This document shows, piece after piece, positions 1-9,685 of a stretch of 64,000 bases of DNA. The stretch is from a gamma proteobacterium HTCC2207 (GTDB lineage Bacteria; Pseudomonadota; Gammaproteobacteria; Pseudomonadales; Porticoccaceae), in contig CAJJAO010000006.1 of NCBI GenBank assembly GCA_905182265.1, positions 62,001 to 126,000 of the forward strand. Reading direction: 5' to 3'. The notes beneath the pieces are model-generated. The model made no database searches. It was not told the DNA's origin and worked only from the letters and a program-made list of their open reading frames with translations. Position 1 is the stretch's first letter. Each line of letters starts with the position of its first letter. Position numbers and translations under genes: made by a program.

Positions 1-1
1 T

Positions 2-193
2 AGATAGCTGATCCTGCAGCTGGTAAGCGCCCAAGGGTTGGTGGCTCTGCCACAGCAAGCGCAGCACAGACTCGCGAGTGATGGTCATGCGCGCCTTTTT
101 CTCAGTGCACAGATCATTGGCACGAGTTAGGGCAGCACTAATACAGCGCCCATGGTCATGGGGCTGGTGTACAAGCCTCGAATTTGTCAGCAT
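2..193 (-). CDS. zur: Zur, zinc uptake regulator (partial, N-terminal part)
   Basis: This is the N-terminal 64 codons of a Fur-family zinc repressor. It reads leftwards and runs off the window. The start ATG is at 193-191. Seen: after a His-rich start (HDHGRC) comes a helix with Leu-Cys, then MTITRESVLRLLW and QPLGAYQLQDQL, which match the first winged-helix segment of Zur (helix, T-x-x-R, then AYxLxxxL). It is divergent from znuA across a perfect Zur-type palindrome, so it probably represses znuA and itself when zinc is replete. The metal-binding C-terminal half lies outside the window. Assignment as Zur rather than Fur or PerR rests on the neighbour and the operator. Confidence 0.85.
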   Translation of the reverse strand, partial: MLTNSRLVHQPHDHGRCISAALTRANDLCTEKKARMTITRESVLRLLWQSHQPLGAYQLQDQLS

Positions 194-230
194 AGCGAGC
201 CTAATAGGTTAGGGTTTTAATAAATGATAC

Positions 231-243
231 GTTATAATATAAC
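231..243. promoter_or_regulatory. Zur box between zur and znuA
   Basis: The 13-mer GTTATAATATAAC is a perfect inverted repeat of GTTATA around one central base. It continues rightwards with ATT, matching the gammaproteobacterial Zur consensus core GTTATAnTATAAC. It lies 38 bp from the zur start and about 70 bp from the likely znuA start, so one bound dimer could repress both promoters. Confidence 0.88.
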
Positions 244-311
244 ATTAATAAACAACAAGCAGATACTCTCTTGGTTACTTGCTAAAATTTCCGTTGAAAA
301 CTGATCGCTTT

Positions 312-1235
312 ATGGCTAAAAAGATACAATATAACATTTCTGCGCTGCTGCTATTGGCTATCATCTTGATGGTGCCTGCCGTAAGCCAAGCCGCGGGCGA
401 AGAAAAGGCTGAGACTAAGAGCAAAAACAGCACTTTTATATTAACTGTAGCTAAGCCTCTTATAGTCACCACCATTAAACCGCTGGCGATTATCGCCAAG
501 TCTGCGGTGGGCGATGCCGCCGATGTGACCTATTTACTACCAGCCAATCAAGCGCCTCATAATTTCTCACTACCGGTATCCGCACTGAACAAAATCGCCC
601 AAGCCGACCTAGTAATATGGGTGGGAGCCGACTTTGAAACCAGAAGCGCAAAAACCATGGCGGCATTGGCCAGTTCCAAGCTCATCACAGCCCTAGAGAC
701 TGAGGGCCACAATGCCATTGCACAGGGCAAGCCTCACCAGCACTCCATGGAAAACGACCCGCATATTTGGCTTAACCCCCAAAGCGGCAACCGCCTAGCA
801 GCAGAAATTCAGTCTCGCTTGGGGCTGCCGATAAAGCAGATTATCAGTGCCGAGGAAGTGACTCAGTTACGAGATACTCTAACGGCCACAATGGCATCTG
901 CCCAGGGTAAAACCTACCTTACTCACCATGACGCCTATGGCCATTTTGCTGAAGCCTTTGGTTTGCCATTAGGACTGTCCATTAGAGATACCAGTGGTGG
1001 TGCCCAGGGCGCCAAAAGCCAATACCAGCTGCGCAAAAATATCCTCCAGGCCAATGTGAGCTGCGTATTTGTTGAGCCCCAGTACCACAATAAAGATGCC
1101 GTCATTATTGCCGCCGAATTTAGCCTGCCGCTTATTGCGCTTGACCCCCAGGGTCAGTCCCAGCCAATACATGGTAACGCCTACAGAGAATTTATCGCCG
1201 CATTAGTGGTGCAATTTAAGGCCTGTTTCCAGTAA
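312..1235 (+). CDS. znuA: ZnuA, zinc ABC transporter periplasmic binding protein
   Basis: Captures Zn2+ in the periplasm and hands it to the ZnuBC permease, whose genes are not in this window. From ATG 312 the protein has 307 residues. It has a clear signal peptide: basic MAKK start, a hydrophobic core, and cleavage near SQA-A. Metal ligands of cluster A-I binding proteins are visible: His in QAPH (about residue 83), His in DPHIWLNP (about 151) and His in THHDAYGH (about 206). The His-rich loop typical of ZnuA is short here (GKPHQHSMEND). A TTG at 279 is in frame but would bury the signal peptide, so ATG 312 is preferred. Zinc specificity is supported by the adjacent zur and the Zur box. Confidence 0.9.
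   Translation: MAKKIQYNISALLLLAIILMVPAVSQAAGEEKAETKSKNSTFILTVAKPLIVTTIKPLAIIAKSAVGDAADVTYLLPANQAPHNFSLPVSALNKIAQADLVIWVGADFETRSAKTMAALASSKLITALETEGHNAIAQGKPHQHSMENDPHIWLNPQSGNRLAAEIQSRLGLPIKQIISAEEVTQLRDTLTATMASAQGKTYLTHHDAYGHFAEAFGLPLGLSIRDTSGGAQGAKSQYQLRKNILQANVSCVFVEPQYHNKDAVIIAAEFSLPLIALDPQGQSQPIHGNAYREFIAALVVQFKACFQ
318..340. promoter_or_regulatory. Possible second Zur half-site at the znuA start
   Basis: The right half TATAACATTTC (330-340) matches the extended Zur consensus half exactly, while the left half (318-328) is degenerate. It lies just inside znuA, covering the codons after ATG 312. It could be an accessory operator or chance in AT-rich sequence. Confidence 0.35.
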
Positions 1236-1283
1236 ATGATGTATCCTTAAACCTTCAATTCCCATCAAAAAAGCAAGCAACCT

Positions 1284-4067
1284 ATGTCCACAAAAACACC
1301 GCTGATACTTGTCGATGGCTCCTCATACCTTTACCGAGCATTCCATGCATTGCCACCGCTGACCAATAGCAAAGGCAACCCCACTGGCGCGGTCAAAGGG
1401 GTGATCAACATGATGCGGAGGTTGCAAAAAGATTACCCAGAGAGCACCCATGTGGTGGTGTTCGACGCCAAAGGTAAAACCTTTCGCGACGACATGTACA
1501 GCGACTACAAAGCCAATCGCCCCCCCATGCCTGACGATCTGCGCTCACAGATACAGCCGATACATAAAATAATTGAAGCCATGGGTATGCCCATGTTGGT
1601 GATCGAAGGTGTCGAGGCCGACGACGTGATTGGTACTTTAGCCTTGCAAGCAACAGAAGCCGAAATGGCCGTGGTGATATCGACCGGTGACAAAGATATC
1701 GCCCAGATGGTCACTGAAGATATCGTCATGGAAAACACCATGACCAACACAGTACTGGACAGGGCAGGGGTCATTGAAAAATTCGGCATTCCTCCAGAAC
1801 TTATTATTGATTACCTAGCCCTGCTAGGCGACAAGTCCGACAACATTCCCGGTGTACCAGGAGTAGGCGAAAAAACAGCCTTAGGATTGTTACAGGGAAT
1901 AGGGGGCCTAGATGCAATCTACGATCGCCTCGACGAAGTGGCAGGCCTAGAGTTTCGTGGCGCCAAAACTATGGCTCCCAAGCTCGAAGAACACAAAGAG
2001 CTCGCCTACCTTTCCTATAAACTCGCGACCATTAAAACTGATGTCGAGATGGAGCTATCAATCAGCGAGTTACACAACGGTGTTCCCGATGAAGGGGCAT
2101 TACTAGCGCTGTTTAAAGATATGGAGTTTAAGACTTGGGTTAGCGAGCTAGAGACTGGCGGTCAATCAGCGGCTCCAGCTAAAGTGGTTAGCAAGAGCTC
2201 TGGCGGTGCAGCAGATGAGCCAACAGAAGCTAGCGCACCAGTGGTCAAAGCGGTTATAGAAACAGATTACCAAGCGGTGCTTACCCAAGACCAGCTAGAT
2301 ACCTGGTTAGACAAAATAGCCAAGGGCTCTCTAGTAGCCGTAGACACCGAAACCACCAGCCTAGATTACATGCAGGCGCAGATAGTAGGCGTGTCCATCG
2401 CCGTAGAGCCTGGCCAAGCAGCCTATATCCCATTTGGCCACGACTATTTGGGGGTTCCAGATCAGCTAGATAAAGACAGCGTACTGGCCCAGCTAAAACC
2501 ATTGCTAGAAGATGCCAATATCAAAAAGGTCGGCCAAAACCTTAAATATGATATGAGCGTATTGGCCCAGCATGGTATCCATTTGCAGGGCATCGCCTTC
2601 GACACTATGCTCGAATCCTATGTCCTCGACAGTGTTGCTACCCGTCATGATATGGACAGTTTGGCGCAGAAATATCTCGACCAAACCACCATTAGTTTTA
2701 CTGAGGTGGCAGGTAAAGGGGCAGGGCAGCTGACCTTTAACCAGGTCGCTCTTGAGCAGGCAGTGCCCTATGCCGCCGAAGACGCCGACATTACATTGCG
2801 TCTGCACGAGGCCCTATGGCCCCAGGTTTCCGCAGCAGACAGTTTGGTCAAAGTATTCAATGACATCGAGCTACCCTTAATACCAGTGTTATCCCGTATA
2901 GAGCGCACCGGCGCACTGGTCGATGGCACCCTATTATTTCACCAGAGTGCAGAGTTAGCAGTGCGTTTGGCAGAGTTAGAGGCTCAGGCCTGGGATATGG
3001 CAGGGCAAGAGTTTAATCTCGCCTCACCCAAGCAGCTCGGCGAAATCCTTTTTGAAAAGTTAGAAATCCCCATACTCAAGAAAACTGCCAAGGGCGCGCC
3101 GTCCACCAAAGAAGAAGTACTTCAAGAGCTGGCGCTAGATTACCCATTACCCAAAGTCTTATTGGAGCATCGCGGTTTAGCCAAGTTAAAGTCGACCTAT
3201 ACCGACAAGCTGCCAACCATGATTAACCCTACCACCAAGCGTATTCACACCTCTTACCATCAGGCGGGTACGGCCACAGGGCGGTTATCTTCCTCAGATC
3301 CCAATTTACAAAACATTCCCGTACGCACGGCAGAGGGGCGCCGAGTACGACAAGCCTTTATCGCCGCGCCGGGTAGTAAAATAGTCGCGGCCGATTATTC
3401 GCAAATTGAATTGCGCATCATGGCCCATCTATCTGAAGACCCCACATTAGTGAGCGCTTTTGCCGCAGGCCAGGATATTCATCGGGCCACAGCCGCAGAA
3501 GTTTTTGGTGTGGCAACAGAAGAAGTCACAGTCGATATGCGCCGCAGCGCCAAGGCAATTAACTTTGGTCTGATTTATGGCATGTCTGCGTTTGGTCTAG
3601 CCCGCCAGCTTAATATCGGTCGCAAACAGGCCGCCGAATATATAGAGCTATATTTTGAACGCTATCCCGGTGTGCAAAACTACATGGATACCATTCGTCA
3701 CACCGCAGCCGAACAAGGTTACGTCGAAACTGTGTTTGGCCGTCGTCTGTACCTGCCCGAAATTAATGCGCGCAACGGCATGCGACGCCAAGCCGCAGAG
3801 CGCACAGCCATCAATGCGCCCATGCAGGGCACCGCCGCAGATATTATTAAGTTAGCCATGATCCATGTCGACGATTGGCTGGAGAACAGCGACTTACAGA
3901 GCCGCATGATTATGCAGGTTCACGATGAACTGGTACTTGAGGTGCCGGAATCAGAGATGGAAGTCGTCAACCAAGGCCTTGCAGACAGAATGGAAGCCGC
4001 CGCAGAGTTGCTGGTGCCTCTAGTTGTTGATGTAGGTGTTGGTGACAACTGGGACGAAGCCCACTAA
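1284..4067 (+). CDS. polA: DNA polymerase I
   Basis: Repair and Okazaki-fragment polymerase, 927 residues, normal length for the family. In order: an N-terminal 5' nuclease domain ([15 protein letters not shown], then the Asp-rich [11 protein letters not shown] and the [20 protein letters not shown] helix-hairpin-helix), a 3'-5' exonuclease domain and the polymerase domain. The proofreading site looks intact: D354 and E356 in VDTETTSLD, Asp in [10 protein letters not shown], and Tyr/Asp in [12 protein letters not shown]. Polymerase motif A holds D704 (ADYSQIELR), the O-helix has [14 protein letters not shown], and motif C holds D881 (QVHDELVLE). Alone on its strand, followed by a decayed gene and then the sRNA locus. 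Confidence 0.98.
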   Translation: MSTKTPLILVDGSSYLYRAFHALPPLTNSKGNPTGAVKGVINMMRRLQKDYPESTHVVVFDAKGKTFRDDMYSDYKANRPPMPDDLRSQIQPIHKIIEAMGMPMLVIEGVEADDVIGTLALQATEAEMAVVISTGDKDIAQMVTEDIVMENTMTNTVLDRAGVIEKFGIPPELIIDYLALLGDKSDNIPGVPGVGEKTALGLLQGIGGLDAIYDRLDEVAGLEFRGAKTMAPKLEEHKELAYLSYKLATIKTDVEMELSISELHNGVPDEGALLALFKDMEFKTWVSELETGGQSAAPAKVVSKSSGGAADEPTEASAPVVKAVIETDYQAVLTQDQLDTWLDKIAKGSLVAVDTETTSLDYMQAQIVGVSIAVEPGQAAYIPFGHDYLGVPDQLDKDSVLAQLKPLLEDANIKKVGQNLKYDMSVLAQHGIHLQGIAFDTMLESYVLDSVATRHDMDSLAQKYLDQTTISFTEVAGKGAGQLTFNQVALEQAVPYAAEDADITLRLHEALWPQVSAADSLVKVFNDIELPLIPVLSRIERTGALVDGTLLFHQSAELAVRLAELEAQAWDMAGQEFNLASPKQLGEILFEKLEIPILKKTAKGAPSTKEEVLQELALDYPLPKVLLEHRGLAKLKSTYTDKLPTMINPTTKRIHTSYHQAGTATGRLSSSDPNLQNIPVRTAEGRRVRQAFIAAPGSKIVAADYSQIELRIMAHLSEDPTLVSAFAAGQDIHRATAAEVFGVATEEVTVDMRRSAKAINFGLIYGMSAFGLARQLNIGRKQAAEYIELYFERYPGVQNYMDTIRHTAAEQGYVETVFGRRLYLPEINARNGMRRQAAERTAINAPMQGTAADIIKLAMIHVDDWLENSDLQSRMIMQVHDELVLEVPESEMEVVNQGLADRMEAAAELLVPLVVDVGVGDNWDEAH

Positions 4068-4074
4068 TTTCTGT

Positions 4075-4419
4075 TTAGTTGCGTGCTTTTGGCCAACGAT
4101 CGTACTCCCGGATATCACGATTATTGGCCGACCAATCTGGTCTAGAGGCGCAAAAGATACTGTTATCCACCGGCCGGTCGGGTTCTTCGACCCAATAGCC
4201 AGGGTTAAAAAGTGGCCAGGGTTGCAAACTGCCAAGGGTTAAAGAGCACTGCTGCGCTTGCCCAGCTAGCCAAATTAGACCTTCAGCCTGAACCTTGACG
4301 CAGGTGGCAAAGCAGCGCCGTGAAATTTCCGGCAGGTCACCCAATGGCAGTTGGCAATTTCCGGGTGAAACCGGCGCCTTTTAATAGTAAATACCACCAC
4401 AGAGGCAACTTCCTTGCAT
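4075..4419 (-). pseudogene. Decayed GFA-family (Mss4-like, glutathione-dependent formaldehyde-activating type) gene
   Basis: Reading left from ATG 4419, the frame starts MQGSCLCGG, the typical CxCG opening of GFA-domain proteins. It then meets an in-frame TAA at codon 13 (4383-4381) and continues open for about 100 codons to a stop at 4075. The continuation keeps family features: APVSPGN, a degenerate NCQ..ISRRCFATCVKVQAE, and the C-terminal ending RPDWSANNRDIREYDRWPK. The expected second and third zinc Cys motifs (HCxxC; CxxCG) are missing or scrambled, so internal deletion has occurred besides the nonsense codon. The gene lies tail to tail with polA, only 7 bp away. It is probably non-functional; the downstream open part could only be expressed from a TTG. 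Confidence 0.7.
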
Positions 4420-4489
4420 GGCTGCAGCCCTCTAAATATCGGGTTTTTGAAATTAAAACAAAAAAAAGTAAAAAATAACGAATTAGAGC

Positions 4490-4516
4490 GGAACTAGTAT
4501 ACAAAGCTGTATCTAA
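4490..4516 (+). promoter_or_regulatory. Predicted sigma-E/AlgU-type promoter of the polA-engB small RNA
   Basis: GGAACTA (4490-4496) followed after 15 bp by TCTAA (4512-4516) resembles the extracytoplasmic-stress consensus GGAACTT-N15/16-TCnnA of RpoE/AlgU. It predicts a start near 4523. No competing open reading frame uses it, and the next signal downstream is a strong terminator. Confidence 0.6.
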
Positions 4517-4522
4517 CTATAT

Positions 4523-4673
4523 GTAAGTAATAAATGCATAAAACTCTCCCCCAACTAGACTTATGCAAAGTTAGACTCTCCTCAAAGATAGTAAAGTAGA
4601 CAGTTAAGTGAAAAGTTAAGACGTAAGCAGTAAAGCAGGCCCTGATCTAGTGATTGGATCAGGGCCTTTTTTT
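4523..4673 (+). ncRNA. Candidate small RNA at the Spot 42/ErsA position
   Basis: A roughly 150-nt non-coding transcript is predicted between the sigma-E-like promoter and an intrinsic terminator. Near its 5' end TGCATAA (4535-4541) pairs with TTATGCA (4561-4567), presenting a C-rich loop with CTCTCCCCC. A second unpaired CTCTCCTC follows at 4576-4583. Such C-rich single strands are typical of Hfq-dependent sRNAs that pair with Shine-Dalgarno regions. E. coli spf (Spot 42) and P. aeruginosa ersA lie in this same polA-engB(yihA) interval, and ErsA is AlgU-controlled. Primary-sequence homology to either is not claimed. Confidence 0.6.
4637..4673 (+). terminator. Intrinsic terminator of the candidate sRNA
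   Basis: AGGCCCTGATC (4637-4647) pairs perfectly with GATCAGGGCCT (4657-4667), giving an 11-bp stem with a 9-nt loop, followed by seven T. The mirror strand lacks a T-run, so it is a plus-strand terminator. Confidence 0.93.
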
Positions 4674-4786
4674 GCCTGGCTTTTTGTTACTAGCTTTGTT
4701 ACCTGCTTTTCTTAGGGCCAGCTCGTTGAAACCTCAAACCAGACACCAATGTTTTACTTAATCAGCGTTTCAGCGCGCACCGCCAG

Positions 4787-5449
4787 CTATTCAGAGGCAG
4801 GGCCGTCCGTATCTGCTTTTTCAGTTTCTTCGAAGTCTGCGCTCAGCCAATGGCTAAGCTGCTGCTCTAAGGCAGGTAGGCCCTGCTTTTTTAGGGAAGA
4901 AAATGTCTGCACCGATAGAAGTGTGCAGCCCGGGTCCATGTCTCTGAGCAGTTTCTCGACCTTTAGTCTTGAGGCTTCGGCTGGGCCACGCTTTAGTTTG
5001 TCCGACTTAGTTAGCAAAATATGCACTGGCAGACCGGCCTGAGCGGCCCAATTGAGCATCTGCTGGTCATATTCCTGTAATGGATGGCGAATATCCATCA
5101 GCAGAATTAAACCGGCGAGACTTTTGCGCTCCTGCAAATATTCCGCAAGGTGCCGATCCCATTCAGCTTTCATGGCCTTGGGCACCTTGGCATAACCATA
5201 ACCAGGAAGGTCCACAAGCCGTCGGCCCTCGCCCAGCTGAAAGAAATTAATCAGCTGTGTGCGGCCCGGAGTCTTACTAGTACGGGCCAAACCACCGATG
5301 CGAGTGAGTGTATTAATGGCGCTCGATTTACCGGCATTAGAACGCCCGGCAAAGGCCACTTCGCAGCCATCGTCCTCTGGGCACTGCCTGATTGAGGGCG
5401 CGCTGGTCATAAACTCAGCGATTTGAAAATTAATTGCAGATGAATCCAT
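4787..5449 (-). CDS. engB: EngB/YihA ribosome-biogenesis GTPase
   Basis: TrmE-Era-EngA-EngB family GTPase needed for late 50S assembly and cell-cycle progression; 220 residues, slightly longer at the C-terminus than the usual 200-210. Seen: G1 loop GRSNAGKS (35-42), G2 region with [12 protein letters not shown]3 DLPGYGYAK (80-88) and G4 TKSD (147-150). ATG 5449 gives the standard short N-terminal segment. Its pairing with polA is conserved in gammaproteobacteria. Confidence 0.95.
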   Translation of the reverse strand: MDSSAINFQIAEFMTSAPSIRQCPEDDGCEVAFAGRSNAGKSSAINTLTRIGGLARTSKTPGRTQLINFFQLGEGRRLVDLPGYGYAKVPKAMKAEWDRHLAEYLQERKSLAGLILLMDIRHPLQEYDQQMLNWAAQAGLPVHILLTKSDKLKRGPAEASRLKVEKLLRDMDPGCTLLSVQTFSSLKKQGLPALEQQLSHWLSADFEETEKADTDGPASE

Positions 5450-5494
5450 AAAAAGACTACGCCAAGTGGCTGTAAGAAACTGGGTTTATTGGTA

Positions 5495-5500
5495 TATAAT
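5495..5500 (+). promoter_or_regulatory. Likely -10 box of the cytochrome c4 gene
   Basis: A perfect TATAAT lies 88 bp before the cytochrome c4 ATG and just outside the engB start. No good -35 hexamer is visible at 17 bp, so the promoter call is tentative. Confidence 0.45.
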
Positions 5501-5587
5501 GCGCCGCTTTAGCCAATAGGGCTAATGCCATATGGTCGCACGTATAAGTAGACGACTATTCTAGCGGATTGCGAGAGTTGAATAACC

Positions 5588-6229
5588 ATGAAAAAAAGCT
5601 TTTTAAGTATTATTTGTTTGCTGACAGCATTTTCAGCAAATCATGCACTGGCCGTAGGCGATGCATCTGCCGGTGAATCAAAGGTAGCCATGTGCGCCGG
5701 TTGCCACGGCAGCGACGGTAACAGCATGGTTGCTTCGTTCCCAAACCTTGCTGGCATAGGCGAGAAGTACATGACTCAGCAGCTGCGCACTATCAAGTCT
5801 GGTGATCGAGTGATTGTTGAGATGACAGGTATTCTCAACGCCTCCACAGACCAAGACCTACAAGATATGGCTGCTTACTATGATAGCCAGACCCGTAAAA
5901 TCACCGGTGCTCAAGATATTACTCTGGTCGGTATCAGTGACCCAGACGAAGCATTGGACTACGGCGAAAATGTTTACCGTGGCGGCAACATGAAAACAGG
6001 CGTCGCTGCCTGTACCGGTTGTCACTCGCCCGCAGGCAACGGCAACAACCCTGCAGGTTACCCAGCATTAGGCGGCCAGTATGCCGACTACATTGAAAAG
6101 CAGCTTCTTGCTTACCGACGTGGCGAGCGAGCTAGCGGCGGAAATGCTGCCATCATGCAAGGCGTAGCAGCAAACCTAAGCGATAAAGAAATCAAAGCAG
6201 TTGCTAATTATATTTCTGGATTGAACTAG
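5588..6229 (+). CDS. Cytochrome c4, periplasmic dihaem electron carrier
   Basis: 213-residue protein with a signal peptide (MKKSFLSII.. to about residue 22) and two cytochrome c domains. Haem sites are CAGCH (36-40) and CTGCH (142-146); candidate axial Met residues are in VEMTG (first domain) and IMQGV (second). Each half has the YxxxQLxxxRxG signature of c4 proteins. It shuttles electrons between the bc1 complex and terminal oxidases. The order engB-c4-dsbA is the same as in Pseudomonas. Confidence 0.93.
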   Translation: MKKSFLSIICLLTAFSANHALAVGDASAGESKVAMCAGCHGSDGNSMVASFPNLAGIGEKYMTQQLRTIKSGDRVIVEMTGILNASTDQDLQDMAAYYDSQTRKITGAQDITLVGISDPDEALDYGENVYRGGNMKTGVAACTGCHSPAGNGNNPAGYPALGGQYADYIEKQLLAYRRGERASGGNAAIMQGVAANLSDKEIKAVANYISGLN

Positions 6230-6365
6230 GTCGCTTTGCGACCATCAAAGGTTCTCAACTTATACTGTCTAAGCTATAAATAAATAGACCGTAAGTAAAC
6301 AAATCCTAAATAAATAACCTGTAAATAAATATTCAGTAATTAAATAAAGAGCAGAGGAAACACAG

Positions 6366-7007
6366 ATGACTCAGTGGATTAAACGACTCGCATTTATCGC
6401 TCTCGTGCTGCCCATGGCAATGTGCCAGGCCCAGACCGACGAGTACCAAGCTGGCATGCATTACGAAGTATTGCCACAGGTCATCAGAACAGCGAATCCA
6501 AATAAGATTGAAGTCAATGAAGTGTTTTCTTACACCTGCGGCCATTGCTTCAACTTTGAAGAAGTCTTGCACCCATGGTCAGAGAAGCTAGCTGCTGACG
6601 TTGATTTTCAGCGTACACCAGCAGTGTGGCAGCCAGCCCTAGAGCCTTATGCCCGCGCCTATTACAGCGCCTCTATGTTGAAGGTCTTGGATAAAGTACA
6701 TGTGCCGATTTTTGAGGCCATCCATGTTAAGCGCGAGTCCGTTCGTACCGAGCAAGACTTTGCTACCATCTTTGAAGCCCAAGGCGTCGACCTTGCGAAG
6801 TTTACCAAGGCTTACAATTCTTTCGGTATGACCAGCATGGTCACCCAAGCCAAGGCCCGTGTTCGTGGTTACCGAGTTCAGGGTACCCCAGAGGTAATCG
6901 TCAACGGTAAGTATCGTATCAGCAGTCGCAATGCCGGTGGCTTTGAAGGCATGTTGAAGGTCGCAGAATTTCTGATTGAAAAAGAGCGCGCCGCCGCTGC
7001 AAAATAG
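6366..7007 (+). CDS. dsbA: DsbA, periplasmic thiol:disulfide oxidoreductase
   Basis: Introduces disulfides into secreted proteins; 213 residues with a signal peptide ending near CQAQ. The active site is CGHC (58-61) within FSYTCGHCFNFE; E. coli has CPHC, while Pro to Gly at this position is less common. The cis-proline loop GTPEVIVNG is present. A good ribosome site (AGAGGA) precedes ATG 6366. Likely clients here include the cysteine-containing secreted avidin and the six-Cys envelope protein at 31.8 kb. Confidence 0.94.
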   Translation: MTQWIKRLAFIALVLPMAMCQAQTDEYQAGMHYEVLPQVIRTANPNKIEVNEVFSYTCGHCFNFEEVLHPWSEKLAADVDFQRTPAVWQPALEPYARAYYSASMLKVLDKVHVPIFEAIHVKRESVRTEQDFATIFEAQGVDLAKFTKAYNSFGMTSMVTQAKARVRGYRVQGTPEVIVNGKYRISSRNAGGFEGMLKVAEFLIEKERAAAAK

Positions 7008-7058
7008 AACTTTCAAATAGAAGACTAAAATAGAACATAAAAAAGCAGATTCAACATC

Positions 7059-7090
7059 AAAAAATACGCTGTCATTACAGCGTATTTTTT
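7059..7090. terminator. Bidirectional intrinsic terminator after dsbA
   Basis: AAAAAATACGCTG and CAGCGTATTTTTT form a 13-bp stem around a 6-nt loop. With A-run and T-run on opposite sides it can work on both strands. Confidence 0.9.
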
Positions 7091-7206
7091 TGTCTGCTTA
7101 TTTTCCCCAAGGGCATATTGGTTATAAAGGGAAATGGCTTTATCTATAAGCGACCACTAGGTACTATATAACCCCCATTTCCCACCCATTCAGATCAGTG
7201 CCAACC

Positions 7207-8331
7207 ATGAAACCAATTGTAAAACCGAATAACCCAAATTTTTCATCTGGTCCCTGTTCCAAGCGACCGGGCTACGATGTCGCCAACCTAGACATCGCCA
7301 CATTGGGCCGTTCACACCGCTCTTCTGTCGGCAAAAAAGCTCTGGGTCGTGCCTGTACAGACACCGCAGAAATTCTCGGCTTGCCCGAGGGTTATCGTGT
7401 TGGTGTAGTACCCGCATCAGACACCGGTGCAGTTGAGATGATTATGTGGTCAGTGTTGGGCGGACGCCCAGTCGATATTTTCGCATGGGAATCCTTTGGT
7501 AGTGGCTGGCTCACCGACGCCACCAAACAGCTCAAGCTAGACGAGCTAAACAGTTACACCGCAGACTACGGCTTGCTGCCTGATATGTCTCAAGCCAACC
7601 CAGACCATGACTGTATCTTCACATGGAACGGTACCACCGCTGGCGTCAAAGTCCCCAACGCCGATTGGATAAGCGACGACCGCACCGGCCTAACTATTTG
7701 TGATGCTACCTCCGCTGTTTTTGCCATGGAAATGCCCTGGGAAAAACTCGACGTAGTGACCTACAGCTGGCAGAAAGTACTGGGTGGTGAAGGTGCCCAC
7801 GGCATGTTAATTTTGAGCCCTCGTGCCGTCGAACGTTTAGAAAACTATCAGCCACCATGGCCCCTACCCAAGATCTTCCGCATGACCAAAGGCGGCAAAT
7901 TGATCGAAGGTATCTTCCGTGGCGAAACAATTAATACCCCTTCAATGCTCTGCGTCGCCGACTACTTAGATGCCCTAGACTGGGTACGCTCGATTGGTGG
8001 ACTACCCGCCGCAATCGCCAAGTCCGAAGCCAACCTAGATGTCTTAAAAGGATTCGTCGCCACACGCTCATGGGCGCATTTTTTGGCCCAAGACGAAAAC
8101 CAGCTTTCCAACACTAGCGTCTGTCTAACCCTCGACTTAGAACCCGACCAGGTAAAACAAATCGTCAAGTTACTGGACAGTGAAGGCGTTGCCTACGACA
8201 TAGGTGCCTACAGAGACGCGCCCGCAGGCCTGCGAATCTGGTGTGGCGCTACCGTAGAACAAGCCGATGTTACAGCGCTACTGCCGTGGCTCGATTGGGC
8301 CCACACAGAAGTAAGCCAACAGTCAAAATAA
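7207..8331 (+). CDS. serC: Phosphoserine aminotransferase, Methanosarcina/alphaproteobacterial type
   Basis: PLP enzyme converting 3-phosphohydroxypyruvate to phosphoserine. From ATG 7207 it has 374 residues. The sequence ([13 protein letters not shown] start, [36 protein letters not shown]) follows the SerC subfamily of Methanosarcina and alphaproteobacteria, not the E. coli type. The PLP lysine is K190 in [18 protein letters not shown] at 7198 would add three residues; neither start has a strong ribosome site. It is followed 44 bp later by serA, making a two-gene serine-synthesis operon. Confidence 0.93.
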   Translation: MKPIVKPNNPNFSSGPCSKRPGYDVANLDIATLGRSHRSSVGKKALGRACTDTAEILGLPEGYRVGVVPASDTGAVEMIMWSVLGGRPVDIFAWESFGSGWLTDATKQLKLDELNSYTADYGLLPDMSQANPDHDCIFTWNGTTAGVKVPNADWISDDRTGLTICDATSAVFAMEMPWEKLDVVTYSWQKVLGGEGAHGMLILSPRAVERLENYQPPWPLPKIFRMTKGGKLIEGIFRGETINTPSMLCVADYLDALDWVRSIGGLPAAIAKSEANLDVLKGFVATRSWAHFLAQDENQLSNTSVCLTLDLEPDQVKQIVKLLDSEGVAYDIGAYRDAPAGLRIWCGATVEQADVTALLPWLDWAHTEVSQQSK

Positions 8332-8375
8332 GCCAATAGTCAAAGTACGCCCATAAGAGCCAACAGAGAAATACT

Positions 8376-9545
8376 ATGTATAACATCCGGACCTACAACG
8401 CCATTTCTGAAAAAGGCCTAAGCCGTTTCCCCGCCGACAAATACGCGGTATCCCCTGAAGCCGCTTTACCTGAAGGCGTATTATTGCGCAGCCAAAAATT
8501 GCAGTCAGAAGTGCTCCCCGAATCAGTGATTGCAGTCGCAAGAGCAGGCGCCGGCACCAACAATATTCCCACTGAAAATTATACCGAGCAGGGCATCGTA
8601 GTTTTTAATACTCCAGGCGCCAACGCCAACGCCGTAAAAGAACTTATCGTCGCCGGTTTGCTATTAGGCTCGCGCGATATTTATGGCGGCATGACCTATG
8701 TTCAAGAGCTGGGTCATATGGATGACTCTGGTGAAATGGGCAAGTTACTAGAAAAAGAAAAGAAGCGTTTTGCCGGGTCAGAAATCACCGGTAAAACATT
8801 AGGCGTAGTAGGCCTAGGCGCCATTGGTTCTATTATTGCCAACCTCGCCCTAGACCTAGGCATGAACGTAATCGGCTACGACCCAGCGATTTCCGTCGAA
8901 GCGGCATGGCAGCTATCCAGCCAAGTCGAACGTATGGACAGCATAGAATCTCTACTAGCCCGTGCCGACTTTATTACCCTGCATGTGCCCGCCATCGCGG
9001 CCACCAAGCACCTCATCAATAAAGACACTTTGGCACTCATGAAAAGCACCGCCAAAATCTTAAACTTTGCTCGCGAAGAAATTGTCAGCACCGATGACAT
9101 GGTGACAGCGTTAGACAATGGTGTTATCGCCGGTTACATCAGCGACTTTCCCGCGCCCGCTTTGTTAGGTCGCAAAGACGTTCTGCTTATGCCACACATT
9201 GGTGCCAGCACTGAAGAGGCGGAAGAGAATTGCGCGGTCATGGCTGCAGACCAGCTAATGGATTTTTTAGAGAACGGCAATATTCGTAATTCGGTTAATT
9301 ACCCACCCACCAAAATGACTCGCAATGGCGGTAGTCGCATCACGTTCACTAACAACAATGTCCCTAAGGTGTTGGGTAGCGTGTTGGCAGTATTAGCCGA
9401 TGCTGAACTCAATGTTGTCGATATGGTAAACAAGAGTCGCGGCGATATTGCTTACAATATTATTGATCTTGAGGGCGATCTTGATTCAACCATTGAAGCG
9501 GCGATTGCCGCTGTTGAAGGCGTTGTTCGAGTTCGAGTTATCTAA
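8376..9545 (+). CDS. serA: D-3-phosphoglycerate dehydrogenase (first copy, serC-linked)
   Basis: Oxidises 3-phosphoglycerate to 3-phosphohydroxypyruvate, the first step of serine synthesis; 389 residues. Seen: substrate-domain start MYNIRTYNAISEKGL, NAD-binding GVVGLGAIGS, the catalytic Arg in NFAREEIV, the catalytic His in LMPHIGASTEEAEEN, and a C-terminal ACT domain (LGSVLAVLADAELNVVDMVNKSRG). The family consensus at the Arg motif is usually ARG; here it is ARE. This is the shorter lineage of SerA. A second, different SerA is encoded at 58.4 kb. Confidence 0.92.
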   Translation: MYNIRTYNAISEKGLSRFPADKYAVSPEAALPEGVLLRSQKLQSEVLPESVIAVARAGAGTNNIPTENYTEQGIVVFNTPGANANAVKELIVAGLLLGSRDIYGGMTYVQELGHMDDSGEMGKLLEKEKKRFAGSEITGKTLGVVGLGAIGSIIANLALDLGMNVIGYDPAISVEAAWQLSSQVERMDSIESLLARADFITLHVPAIAATKHLINKDTLALMKSTAKILNFAREEIVSTDDMVTALDNGVIAGYISDFPAPALLGRKDVLLMPHIGASTEEAEENCAVMAADQLMDFLENGNIRNSVNYPPTKMTRNGGSRITFTNNNVPKVLGSVLAVLADAELNVVDMVNKSRGDIAYNIIDLEGDLDSTIEAAIAAVEGVVRVRVI

Positions 9546-9552
9546 CTGATTC

Positions 9553-9579
9553 AGGGGCCGCGTCTGTGGCCCTTTTCTT
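9553..9579 (+). terminator. Intrinsic terminator after serC-serA
   Basis: AGGGGCC (9553-9559) pairs with GGCCCTT (9568-9574) in a 7-bp stem including one wobble, followed by a T-rich TTTTCTT run. Confidence 0.65.
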
Positions 9580-9685
9580 CATTCTCCATTTTCTTTTCTG
9601 CGTTCCGCCGTTCCAGTATTCTGGTACCGCATTTCCCTGCTACCTCAAACATAGCGGTAGACCTTGTGATCAGGTGCCCTGATCC

